Shown: positions 1 to 6,413, numbered from the stretch's first letter. The stretch: 7,848 nucleotides of DNA from Candidatus Thorarchaeota archaeon (GCA_018238825.1 JABCSP010000096.1:1-7848); one strand, 5' to 3'. Numbers and translations: made by a program. Notes: generated by a model from the letters alone, not told the origin.

Positions 1-791
1 ACCTTGCTAGAGCGTTGGCGGTTCAACTAAGTGGTTATCAATTCGAATCCGCCAACGAGATGGTGAGCTACGTAGGATTCGTAGTTTCGGTAGAAAGTCT
101 TGCTGTTGCCCTCCTGATACTAAGCTCAATCTCAATCGTGTTATTACTTACTGGACAAAGAGCTCTATCTAAGAATTCCACCCGCTGGCCGGTTCTAAAA
201 GGTATGATTCCACTAGATGAAAAATGGGATGCTTCAGTTTCCGCTGAAAAACTTCAAGAGATCAATCGCATCAGACGCGGTCTACGACTTCAAAGAGCGC
301 TAACAACAATACTTGTTGGTGTCCTTCTTATTTCGATGGTTGGTGGTGTGTTGATGCACAGCACCTACATATCGAATAGCACAATATTTTTTCATCACTT
401 AAGTCCGGAGGAGGGAGAGAGAGTTCTAGTTGGGTCTTGGAATATATTTGAGGTTGATGTTCGTCCTCCTTATCCAGGTCTCTTCAATAAACTGAGCTTC
501 TATTGTGGTGTCGAGAATTGGGGTAATGCCTCGGATAGTTTGAGTTTCTATTTTGGTATTCTTGAAATGAATTCTACTGAGTTTGATTCGCTTGACGAAA
601 CAAGTCGTCTCGAATTGGTTCGCAGTCGGTTGAATCGAACATCTGATAGTCACGTAGGATTCGGTGTAGGTAAAAATCTAGAAGAATCCTATGGCTCATT
701 TATCTGTGTTTTGAGGGTTATATCAGATGCAGATCCCTCAGAAAATAGCTATATCGAAGCTCGAATACAGATTATCCAAGAGGGGCACTGA
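1..791 (+). CDS. Two-pass membrane protein of unknown function with extracytoplasmic C-terminal domain, possibly 5'-partial
   Basis: I do not recognise this gene. The frame is open from the left edge. The first possible start is TTG at 15 (258 residues) and the first ATG is at 60; neither has a convincing ribosome binding site, so the true start may lie outside the window. Numbering from TTG, hydrophobic segments lie at about residues 19-46 and 96-114, joined by a charged loop of about 50 residues. After the second segment comes a domain of about 145 residues with alternating hydrophobic residues, suggestive of a beta fold. It has four N-x-S/T sequons (N121, N171, N186, N208) and two cysteines (C164, C231) that could form a disulfide. 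By charge, the inter-helix loop (many Arg/Lys) is probably cytoplasmic and both termini face outside. It is convergent with the RNase P RNA gene and unrelated to the ribosomal cluster. It is probably a surface or envelope protein; no enzymatic motif is seen. Confidence 0.7.
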   Translation, partial: LARALAVQLSGYQFESANEMVSYVGFVVSVESLAVALLILSSISIVLLLTGQRALSKNSTRWPVLKGMIPLDEKWDASVSAEKLQEINRIRRGLRLQRALTTILVGVLLISMVGGVLMHSTYISNSTIFFHHLSPEEGERVLVGSWNIFEVDVRPPYPGLFNKLSFYCGVENWGNASDSLSFYFGILEMNSTEFDSLDETSRLELVRSRLNRTSDSHVGFGVGKNLEESYGSFICVLRVISDADPSENSYIEARIQIIQEGH

Positions 792-795
792 TTAG

Positions 796-819
796 AAAAA
801 AACGCAGGTCTTCTTAGAC
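796..819 (-). terminator. Terminator of RNase P RNA
   Basis: After the P1 3' strand the minus strand carries a small hairpin (GUCU 819-816 with AGAC 811-808), then a run of seven T at 802-796. Oligo-T tracts are the main archaeal termination signal. An earlier run of five T lies near 829-825. The signal sits only a few bases from the stop codon of the convergent plus-strand gene. Confidence 0.55.
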
Positions 820-833
820 TCTGTTGAAAAAGA

Positions 834-1190
834 TGTGGCCTTGGTCCAAAGAGTAGCCCCGATTTTGTTCCACTTCACTTCGTCACCAAAATGAAGCCTT
901 GCAACATCAAACTAACGCTCTCTACCCTACATCTCGGACCGACTCCTCAACGATGTATTCTTGAGATTGCTCAACAGTGTTGGGCCGTTTCAACCGGTCC
1001 AATCGGGTCCTCAGCAGATTCAAACTCTGCATCATCGTCATTTCCCGAAAGGTGGTATCGTTTCTGTTCCCAGAGCGAGGCTCTCGCCTCCTTCCTTTCG
1101 TAAGACTGCTGTCGGTGTGAGTCAGGAGTTTCCTCAGCTCTCAACCCGAAGGTTGAGTACCGTCAGTTGCGCTTTTGCTCCAAAGCCACA
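834..1190 (-). ncRNA. rnpB: RNase P RNA (archaeal type), catalytic RNA for tRNA 5' maturation
   Basis: This is the RNA subunit of ribonuclease P, which removes 5' leaders from pre-tRNAs. On the minus strand the ends pair as helix P1: 1190-1182 (UGUGGCUUU) with 842-834 (AAGGCCACA), nine pairs including one G-U. A P3-like hairpin with a UUCG loop follows at 1157-1140. The CR-I/P4 5' element GAGGAAACUCCUGA is at 1135-1122. A five-pair hairpin with a GAGA tetraloop (1090-1077) fits P9. The CR-II-like GAACAGAAACGAUACC is at 1069-1054, the GGUUGAAACGGCC block at 995-983, and the CR-IV-like GAGCAAUCUCAAGAAUA near 972-956. The CR-V/P4 3' element ACAAAAUCGGGGCUAC is at 868-853. P4 strands 1129-1122 and 862-855 pair with one C-C mismatch. 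Element order and total length (about 357 nt) match type A-like archaeal RNase P RNA. Exact ends are inferred from P1 and the TATA box. Short frames inside it are not genes. Confidence 0.92.
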
Positions 1191-1210
1191 GATATTTCTG
1201 GAAAACTAAT

Positions 1211-1218
1211 GATAAAAA
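1211..1218 (-). promoter_or_regulatory. TATA box for RNase P RNA
   Basis: On the minus strand the stretch TTTTTATC lies just past the cbf5 stop codon. Its centre is about 25 nt upstream of the 5' end of helix P1 (1190), the normal archaeal TATA-to-start distance. This supports independent transcription of the RNA in addition to any read-through from cbf5. The match to the TTTAWA-type box is fair, not perfect. Confidence 0.55.
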
Positions 1219-1223
1219 GATGA

Positions 1224-2249
1224 TTACTTGGAGGTTTTTGAATCTTCATCAGAACGCTTCTTCCACATCTGAGGATACCTACCTCGAATCATGAGGACAC
1301 GTTCACTCTTTGCAATAATTCCACTCTTGGCCTTGACAATTCTCTCACTGCTCTCAGTACTTCGAGCGAGGGCTATAACCTCATCTTTCAGGGTCTTTAT
1401 GGCAATCATGTCACCTTTTTTGACACCAGAGCTCAATGCAATCACTCCAGTTGCTGCAAGATTCGCACCATGACAGATTGCGTCCACCGCAGAGTCTCTA
1501 ACTCTGATGAATGGGAGGTGACCTATGCCAAACTCAACTGGTAGTAGATATCTTCGTAGAAGGCTCTCATCACCCTCCTCCTTCCAATAGATGAATGCAT
1601 CTTTGAGATCATAGAGTGAGCAAAGGTGTTCGTCTTCCCTGAAGTTACCAACTCGGGTTCTACGTAGCTCTCTCATGTGTCCTCCGACACCAAGAGCTTC
1701 ACCAATATCAAAGCAGAGTTTTCGAATGTAAGTGCCAGCCTGACTACCTACACGAAAGAGAACTAACCGCCCCTTGATTTCGATGATATGATTGTAATAG
1801 ACCTCGCGAATTCTCAGAACTCTTTTCACAGAAGATCGGAGTGGAGGTTTCTGGTAGAGCTTGCCAACAAAATCATTGACAACACGTCTAATGTCATCAT
1901 CGTCAGCATTGTGATGTAATTCCAGTACACAGATGTATTCTTTTCCAGCATGAAGGAGAGCTTGCATAGCCTTGGTAGCATTTCCAACTCCAGTGGGCAA
2001 GACTCCAGTTACTCCCGGATCAAGGGTTCCACCATGACCTACTTTGTCTACATTCAGAATATTTCGGACCCAAGTTGCTACTTCATGACTAGTGGGACCT
2101 GCAGGCTTGTCAAGAACAACTACACCATTTTCAAGAAGGTACTCGATTGGCAGATTATCCAAGGATGAAAACCCGTATTCAGGATTCGTGGTGCTTGATG
2201 CTTTGATAATCAGTTCACGAGGTTGGTCTGCTGGCAATATGCCTTCCAT
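1224..2249 (-). CDS. cbf5: Cbf5, H/ACA RNP pseudouridine synthase (TruB/dyskerin family)
   Basis: This is the catalytic subunit of the archaeal H/ACA ribonucleoprotein. It isomerises uridines of rRNA to pseudouridine under guide RNAs, with Nop10, Gar1 and L7Ae, and can act on tRNA U55 without a guide. The 341 residues match the usual archaeal length. The TruB catalytic domain contains HGGTLDPGVTGVLP (72-85) with catalytic Asp77, the conserved Tyr105 in GKEY, and Arg176 in AGTYIRKL. The three positions are offset by a constant 8 from the P. furiosus D85/Y113/R184 set as I recall it. A PUA domain (about 247-322) for binding the ACA box follows, with a basic tail. The ATG at 2249 is preceded by GGAG nine bases upstream. 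It lies 30 nt downstream of eL14 and closes the protein-coding part of the cluster. RNase P RNA follows directly. Confidence 0.97.
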   Translation of the reverse strand: MEGILPADQPRELIIKASSTTNPEYGFSSLDNLPIEYLLENGVVVLDKPAGPTSHEVATWVRNILNVDKVGHGGTLDPGVTGVLPTGVGNATKAMQALLHAGKEYICVLELHHNADDDDIRRVVNDFVGKLYQKPPLRSSVKRVLRIREVYYNHIIEIKGRLVLFRVGSQAGTYIRKLCFDIGEALGVGGHMRELRRTRVGNFREDEHLCSLYDLKDAFIYWKEEGDESLLRRYLLPVEFGIGHLPFIRVRDSAVDAICHGANLAATGVIALSSGVKKGDMIAIKTLKDEVIALARSTESSERIVKAKSGIIAKSERVLMIRGRYPQMWKKRSDEDSKTSK

Positions 2250-2279
2250 TTACAGACACTCCTAACACGGGAAAGTAAT

Positions 2280-2561
2280 CTAAAGCGTGAATCGGATTTT
2301 CTCTCGGAACTTCTCGGTGAGACCTGCATCTGCTAATGCTTTTTCAACAGCCTCATCATCTGCGCCACTAGAGATTTCAAGAAGGGTTTCCAAGGGTTCC
2401 AAATGTCGGATATTGCAGAGGCGACGCCTGACTCCACTGATATTCTTTGGGCCAGTCACAATAACATAATTTTCATCTTTCGCTTCAACAACAACACAGT
2501 GGCTTCCAGCTTCGCGGCCAACCACTTTAACACAAATTCTACCTATTTCGTACAATGTCAT
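2280..2561 (-). CDS. rpl14e: Large ribosomal subunit protein eL14
   Basis: This 93-residue protein is an archaeal/eukaryotic large-subunit protein with no bacterial counterpart. The N-terminal half is the short SH3-like KOW domain: MTLYEIGRICVKVVGREAG at the start, then VVVEAKDENYVIVTGP. The NISGVRRRLCNIRHLEPLE segment (40-58) is typical of eL14, and the C-terminal part is helical. The length is normal for archaeal eL14. A GAGGTG Shine-Dalgarno sits seven bases before the ATG, so the start is well supported. It lies between cmk and cbf5, the usual order. The 138-nt gap to cmk is longer than other spacers here and may contain a promoter, though I see no convincing TATA box. A 17-codon frame (2563-2616) ends one base before this start. 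Confidence 0.95.
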   Translation of the reverse strand: MTLYEIGRICVKVVGREAGSHCVVVEAKDENYVIVTGPKNISGVRRRLCNIRHLEPLETLLEISSGADDEAVEKALADAGLTEKFREKIRFTL

Positions 2562-2699
2562 TTTAATACACCTCGCCGGGTCCTAAGTCTACAATCGAGT
2601 CGCCTCGTAGTATCATCCCTATGGACTGGGAGAATATCGCCTTTTGCTTAAGATTACAATATGAGCCTTCCGCTAGAGCGAGAAATATGTGTATTGGTT

Positions 2700-3239
2700 C
2701 TATTTCTTTGAAAAGAAGGTCTCGATAGCTGTTGTAACGATCTCTGTAACTCCTTCAAGATCGTATTTGCCTGTATTTAGAATTAAATCATAAACTGAAA
2801 GATCTGAGATATCTACTTTGTAATATTCAAAGTACCTTGCTTTTTCACTGCCTTCGCGAGCAATAGTTTCTTTTCTTGCGAATTCAAAATCAGTTCCATC
2901 TCGTTCTGCGATTCTTTTGATTCGAACCTCAACAGGTGCTGTCAGAAGTATGTTCAAGTCTGCATGTTCCCCAGCCATCCAAGCTGCTAACTGACCGTCT
3001 ATGACTGCATTGCCTTCATCAGCTGCAGTTTTTTGAGTGTTATCAATTAGTTTGTCGATTTCCAAATCGCCCTCTGCAATTCGACTGAATTCCTCAAGAG
3101 TTAATCCTCTCTCTTCAGCCAATTGACGAAAAATAATTCCAGCAGAAACTCTTCTCAAACCAAATTTCTGGGCAATAGAATCCGCAACCGAACTCTTCCC
3201 AGTGCCATGAAGTCCGCCAATTGTAATGACTCGCTTCAT
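2700..3239 (-). CDS. cmk: Cytidylate kinase (archaeal Cmk)
   Basis: This enzyme phosphorylates CMP/dCMP with ATP to CDP/dCDP in pyrimidine nucleotide salvage in the cytosol. From the chosen ATG (3239) it has 179 residues, the usual archaeal length. The N-terminal strand MKRVITIGG leads into the P-loop GLHGTGKSS (9-17). SAGIIFRQLAEERG (32-45) is the archaeal Cmk nucleotide-binding segment. VIDGQLAAWMAG (79-90) corresponds to the (E/D)(S/G)(R/Q)LA block; Gln83 stands where I recall Arg in many relatives. The lid region is near 105-140, and DLSVYDLILNTGKYD (146-160) is characteristic. An upstream in-frame ATG at 3260 would add seven residues but overlaps the eL34 stop and lacks family support. 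The chosen ATG begins four bases after the eL34 stop, suggesting translational coupling. Confidence 0.95.
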   Translation of the reverse strand: MKRVITIGGLHGTGKSSVADSIAQKFGLRRVSAGIIFRQLAEERGLTLEEFSRIAEGDLEIDKLIDNTQKTAADEGNAVIDGQLAAWMAGEHADLNILLTAPVEVRIKRIAERDGTDFEFARKETIAREGSEKARYFEYYKVDISDLSVYDLILNTGKYDLEGVTEIVTTAIETFFSKK

Positions 3240-3243
3240 CGTT

Positions 3244-3510
3244 CTACTCTCGAGTTGCATTTATGATTCCGCGGCGCAAAGCTTTCGAAGATATGGCTCC
3301 ACCATATGGTCGATTAGGACGTTTGGATGATTTACTGGATTGCCTACTGAGTCTATACATAGATTCTTTGGGTAATTGTAGTTTAGATCCAGTCACAGGA
3401 CATTTCCCACCACTTTTGTAGAATTTCTGTCTGTGTACTACTCTTCGACCGCCAGGAGTTCTGACGATGCGATTTGCTCTTCCTCTTGTAAGTAGACCTG
3501 GTCGTGGCAT
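3244..3510 (-). CDS. rpl34e: Large ribosomal subunit protein eL34
   Basis: This basic protein of the archaeal/eukaryotic large subunit is 88 residues from the ATG at 3510. MPRPGLLTRGRANRIVRTPG is the classic eL34 start, followed by RRVVHRQKF, and RPNRPYGGAISSKALRRGI (about 66-84) is the conserved C-terminal block. A frame extension starting at GTG 3519 adds three residues, but that GTG is part of the Shine-Dalgarno AAGGGTG (3523-3517), which stands six bases before the ATG, so the ATG is preferred. Only one cysteine is present (in GGKCPVTGSK), whereas many homologues carry a zinc-ribbon CxxC pair here and another in the C-terminal block. The stop is four bases before the cmk start. Confidence 0.95.
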   Translation of the reverse strand: MPRPGLLTRGRANRIVRTPGGRRVVHRQKFYKSGGKCPVTGSKLQLPKESMYRLSRQSSKSSKRPNRPYGGAISSKALRRGIINATRE

Positions 3511-3549
3511 TTGAAACACCCTTATTATATCGGGACTCCTTTTTGTTCA

Positions 3550-3557
3550 CTTTTAAG
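3550..3557 (-). promoter_or_regulatory. Possible TATA box upstream of eL34
   Basis: CTTAAAAG on the minus strand lies about 40 nt before the eL34 ATG. A start about 25 nt downstream would give a leader of roughly 17 nt that still holds the AAGGGTG Shine-Dalgarno. The 74-nt spacer after the DUF106 gene leaves room for such a promoter. A second AT-rich stretch (ATATAATA, near 3531-3524) is too close to the start to serve as one. Confidence 0.3.
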
Positions 3558-3584
3558 CAAAGCGGTGGGGCCATTCAATTTCAT

Positions 3585-4157
3585 TTATGTCTGAGGAGTC
3601 ATTACTTGGGTACCCATAATTCTCTGGAGGATACTTGACATTCCAAGACCGACTAGGAAATAGAATCCCCAGTATGTCATCCCAAACCCTGCAAGTGTTG
3701 TAGTTCCAATCATTCCGTCAAGAAATGGAAGGATCGTATCAATATTGAAGGGAAGGATTGCAACAATACTATCACTACCGTCAGGATTGGTAAAGAAGCT
3801 TCGAAGTATAGTGAATATCAGCATGAATGGGATCATGAATATCAGAGATGGTTTGCATCGCTGGCTCATCTGTTCCTTTTGTATTCTATCAATGTATGCT
3901 TTCCGTCTCTTCACTTTCTTCATCAGTTTCTCATTCTGAGTTTTCCTGGCTTCTTTCTCCATCTCTTGGTGTTGTTTAATCTCAGCTTGGTAGCGATTCA
4001 ATCTACGCATATCTGTGAAGCGTTTCATGGCAAGATTACTCAATGTAGATACAGTAAGTGAAACGGCCAATATCAATACTGCAGAGTATGGAATAGGTTT
4101 TGCAAACCCAAATATAACACCGAACCAAGCCATAAAGTCACCGAAGAAATCTTGCAT
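3585..4157 (-). CDS. DUF106 membrane protein, EMC3/TMCO1-like member of the Oxa1/YidC insertase superfamily
   Basis: It is a 190-residue integral membrane protein of the archaeal DUF106 family, related to eukaryotic EMC3, TMCO1 and Get1 and to YidC/Oxa1, and thought to insert transmembrane segments co- or post-translationally. It shows the family plan: TM1 at about 23-45, a long charged cytoplasmic coiled coil at 47-98 (rich in Lys, Arg, Glu and Gln), TM2 at 104-121 (IFMIPFMLIFTILRSFF), then an amphipathic stretch and TM3 at 157-181. The coiled coil would contact the ribosome or nascent chain; that role is known for the family and not shown here. The ATG follows the adkA stop by seven bases, with GGAG overlapping that stop, so the two are probably co-translated. 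Its place between adkA and eL34 is the standard archaeal position near secY. Confidence 0.92.
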   Translation of the reverse strand: MQDFFGDFMAWFGVIFGFAKPIPYSAVLILAVSLTVSTLSNLAMKRFTDMRRLNRYQAEIKQHQEMEKEARKTQNEKLMKKVKRRKAYIDRIQKEQMSQRCKPSLIFMIPFMLIFTILRSFFTNPDGSDSIVAILPFNIDTILPFLDGMIGTTTLAGFGMTYWGFYFLVGLGMSSILQRIMGTQVMTPQT

Positions 4158-4164
4158 ACAGGTT

Positions 4165-4755
4165 TTACTCCATTATTGTTTCAGCTAGTTCCTTAGCGGC
4201 TTCTTCAACTTTGCCTTCATGGTTTCTAATGATACGGACTGTTGAACCGGTAATAGTACCAACAGAAACAGCTGCGCCACGACACATCTCTTGATGTATC
4301 TGAATGTCAGTTACAGCCTGCGCATCACGGGTCCTAGTTTCATCACTGGTCCTTCTACCAGCAATCTTCTCGGATTCAGCCTCTACTAGCACTACTGTTT
4401 TGGGTTGAATTGCTCGAACCACCCACTCTGGAAGTCCAATCAGGTATCCATTATTTGTTTGAATAAGCGTGTGCGTGTCGACAATCACTCGTGCAGATTT
4501 CGCCTTCTCAGCAATGGCTTCTCCAGCCAGTTTCTGATTTACACGCTGTTGCCCGGTCGGCATCTTCCTCATTTCATCACGGTCTTTCACTTGGCCAGCT
4601 TTAACAGAAACTTCGAACATCTCAGTTCCAAAGTTAAGAACCAACACGTCTTCACCATGCTGCTCTTTAATCAAATCTACTGCAGTGTTGATCACTGTAG
4701 TCTTTCCAACGCCCGGTATACCTGTCACAATGACTACGTTTCTAGACTCGCTCAT
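4165..4755 (-). CDS. adkA: Archaeal-type adenylate kinase (AdkA)
   Basis: This enzyme catalyses ATP + AMP = 2 ADP in the cytosol. The 196 residues match the archaeal trimeric AdkA class, which differs from bacterial Adk and lacks the zinc lid. The N-terminal P-loop GIPGVGKTT is at 12-20. NFGTEMFEV (41-49) and the DRDEMRKMP segment (58-66) belong to the AMP-binding region. VIVDTHTLIQT (90-100) is the strand with the conserved DTH, and RRTSDETRTRD (133-143) is the Arg-rich lid. An AGGTG Shine-Dalgarno stands about nine bases before the ATG. A strong TATA/BRE pair about 50 nt upstream, together with the terminator-like hairpin after secY, suggests that this gene begins a new transcript including the DUF106 insertase. 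Confidence 0.95.
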   Translation of the reverse strand: MSESRNVVIVTGIPGVGKTTVINTAVDLIKEQHGEDVLVLNFGTEMFEVSVKAGQVKDRDEMRKMPTGQQRVNQKLAGEAIAEKAKSARVIVDTHTLIQTNNGYLIGLPEWVVRAIQPKTVVLVEAESEKIAGRRTSDETRTRDAQAVTDIQIHQEMCRGAAVSVGTITGSTVRIIRNHEGKVEEAAKELAETIME

Positions 4756-4806
4756 CGGGTGGTTTCACCTTTATTCGATGGTTTGGTCGTTGGTCAATTG
4801 AGCTGG

Positions 4807-4819
4807 TTATAATTCCTTC
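4807..4819 (-). promoter_or_regulatory. TATA box and BRE for adkA
   Basis: On the minus strand GAAGG (4819-4815) precedes AATTATAA (4814-4807), a good purine-rich BRE plus TATA box. The predicted start at about 4785 gives a leader of about 30 nt carrying the AGGTG ribosome binding site. It lies just after the hairpin and T-run that follow secY. Confidence 0.55.
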
Positions 4820-4840
4820 TGTATCTTAAGATCAGGCATG

Positions 4841-4873
4841 AAAAAATGAGAGTTAGGGGTCTCTGGAGACCCC
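4841..4873 (-). terminator. Hairpin and T-run after secY
   Basis: An inverted repeat GGGGTCTC (4856-4863) / GAGACCCC (4866-4873) forms an eight-pair GC-rich stem with a minimal loop, ten bases after the secY stop. On the minus strand it is followed by TTTTTT (4846-4841). The layout resembles an intrinsic terminator, although archaeal termination depends mainly on the T tract and the gap between stem and T-run is about nine bases. It may also protect the secY mRNA 3' end. Confidence 0.6.
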
Positions 4874-4882
4874 CTTCTTATT

Positions 4883-6403
4883 CTACAAGATACCTAACAG
4901 GCCGGATACGCCTTCGCCGCCCATGCCTGAAAGTTGCTCTTTCGCAATCTGCTCATAGTATTGTTTGATGATCGACACCATGAGCAATATTCCGGTTCCA
5001 CTGGCCAATGCACCCAATACATCTGCGGTGGCAGCAAGTATTCCGATGAGGAATCCACCAAGTCCTGCGACTATAGGGATGTAACGTTCTAACAGTCGCT
5101 CCATGACTTTTTCACTAGTTCTGAAACCAGGAACCATGTAGCCAGAGTTGAGCAGTTGTCGTGATACATCTCTAGGTGCAATACCACTGATATCGACCCA
5201 CACTTTCGAGAAGCCCCAACAGAGGAGGATCATGAGGGATGAATACACTAGGACATGTATCCACATATCACCTTGCGTTAAGAGGTTGAAAATCCCTTGT
5301 GGCGGCGTGATATACCGCGCCAACCCAAAGTCGGCGATCATTCTCCCGGACGCCTCGTCCTTATGGAACGTTCCTATCCAATTTAGGAATGGATTATCAC
5401 TATTACTGTTAAACGAGCTCCATATCATCTGTCCAAAGAACAGAATGTTTGCATAGAGTGCCTGTGCAAGAATGACAGGTATGTTTGAAGTGTATAGAAG
5501 CTTAATGGGATATCTAGCTTTCATTCCACGATACTTGGCATATTGTAATGGAATCTCGACTCGTACAGATTCCATCCAGATGACCGCTCCGAATATCAAA
5601 AACGTGATTCCGAGTGTGAAAAGACTGGGCGTGTACCCGTCTCGTATGACGAACCACGCTGCATCTACAACATCACCAGTAGCGGTACCTATTCCGAAGG
5701 ATCGCATAACGTTTGCAATCAATGCTGAGATAATACCCTTTGGCAAACCAGTGGCCTGTGGGTTATCAGGATCTACACCTACGTAACCGAATGGTCCGGT
5801 TCCTTCAGTCTGAGTGAAGTCCAGCATATTGAACATAACCTGACCTGCAACATTGGTCATGATGAACAATGAAACTCCAGAACCAAGACCCCAGCCCTTC
5901 TGTACTAGTTCATCCATGAGAATTACAATGATTCCAGACATGAATAGCTGAATGAAGACGATGAGTGCGTTGGTTGGTGAGAGAGGACCATAAGCCTGTC
6001 CAGCGATGTATGCAATGGCCTGAAAACCAGTCATGAACAATGCAATAACTTTCTGACCACCAGTAAAGAGTGCACGGTCTTCTGGATCTCCAAAATCCAC
6101 ATTGATTATTTTTGAGCCTGAAAGGAGCTGCATGACCAAACCTGCAGTAACGATTGGTCCTATACCCAACTCCATTAGAGTACCTCTAGTGCTTGCAAGA
6201 ATGACTCGCATAGCCCATAGATAGTCTGTTCCAACTGTCCTATCAACACCGTATAGTGGCATGTGGGACATGATTAAGAAAATAACGAGGACTACAAGCG
6301 TCCACACAACCTTCTCTTTAAATGTAACCTCTCGGTCAGGTGCCTTGACTTCAGGCATTATTCTGACGAAGGGTGCTAAAGCTCTAAGAAACGTCGAGGT
6401 CAA
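4883..6403 (-). CDS. secY: SecY / Sec61-alpha, channel subunit of the protein translocase
   Basis: This is the pore-forming subunit of the SecYEG/Sec61 translocon in the cytoplasmic membrane, partner of SecE and Sec61-beta. Ten transmembrane segments can be placed at roughly 32-50, 77-95, 116-136, 145-165, 172-194, 262-278, 306-328, 382-402, 441-461 and 463-482. The plug region follows TM1 (about 53-70). Key signatures are GIGPIVTAGLVMQLL (80-94), GLGSGVSLFI (172-181) and RVEIPLQYAKYRG (281-293), the last leading to YPIKLLYTSNIPVIL (298-312) in the cytoplasmic 6/7 loop that binds ribosome and nascent chain. At 506 residues it is longer than many archaeal SecY (near 440-470), the excess lying in the outer loops 5/6 and 7/8. 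The start is TTG, with AGGAG at 6418-6414 ten bases upstream. The resulting N-terminal amphipathic helix before PEVKAP matches other archaeal SecY, whereas the next ATG (6358) would remove it. Confidence 0.97.
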   Translation of the reverse strand: MTSTFLRALAPFVRIMPEVKAPDREVTFKEKVVWTLVVLVIFLIMSHMPLYGVDRTVGTDYLWAMRVILASTRGTLMELGIGPIVTAGLVMQLLSGSKIINVDFGDPEDRALFTGGQKVIALFMTGFQAIAYIAGQAYGPLSPTNALIVFIQLFMSGIIVILMDELVQKGWGLGSGVSLFIMTNVAGQVMFNMLDFTQTEGTGPFGYVGVDPDNPQATGLPKGIISALIANVMRSFGIGTATGDVVDAAWFVIRDGYTPSLFTLGITFLIFGAVIWMESVRVEIPLQYAKYRGMKARYPIKLLYTSNIPVILAQALYANILFFGQMIWSSFNSNSDNPFLNWIGTFHKDEASGRMIADFGLARYITPPQGIFNLLTQGDMWIHVLVYSSLMILLCWGFSKVWVDISGIAPRDVSRQLLNSGYMVPGFRTSEKVMERLLERYIPIVAGLGGFLIGILAATADVLGALASGTGILLMVSIIKQYYEQIAKEQLSGMGGEGVSGLLGIL

Positions 6404-6413
6404 ATATTATTGA

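Noticed and set aside
891..1209. Two overlapping plus-strand frames of 70 and 82 codons
   Set aside because: They run antisense through the conserved core of the RNase P RNA, lack ribosome binding sites and read as low-complexity Ser/Pro/Arg-rich sequence with no family resemblance.
3240..3260. Upstream ATG extending cytidylate kinase by seven residues
   Set aside because: It overlaps the eL34 stop, and family members begin right at the strand before the P-loop; the ATG at 3239 fits better.
3511..3519. GTG start adding three residues to eL34
   Set aside because: The GTG is part of the AAGGGTG ribosome binding site of the following ATG, and the family begins MPRP.
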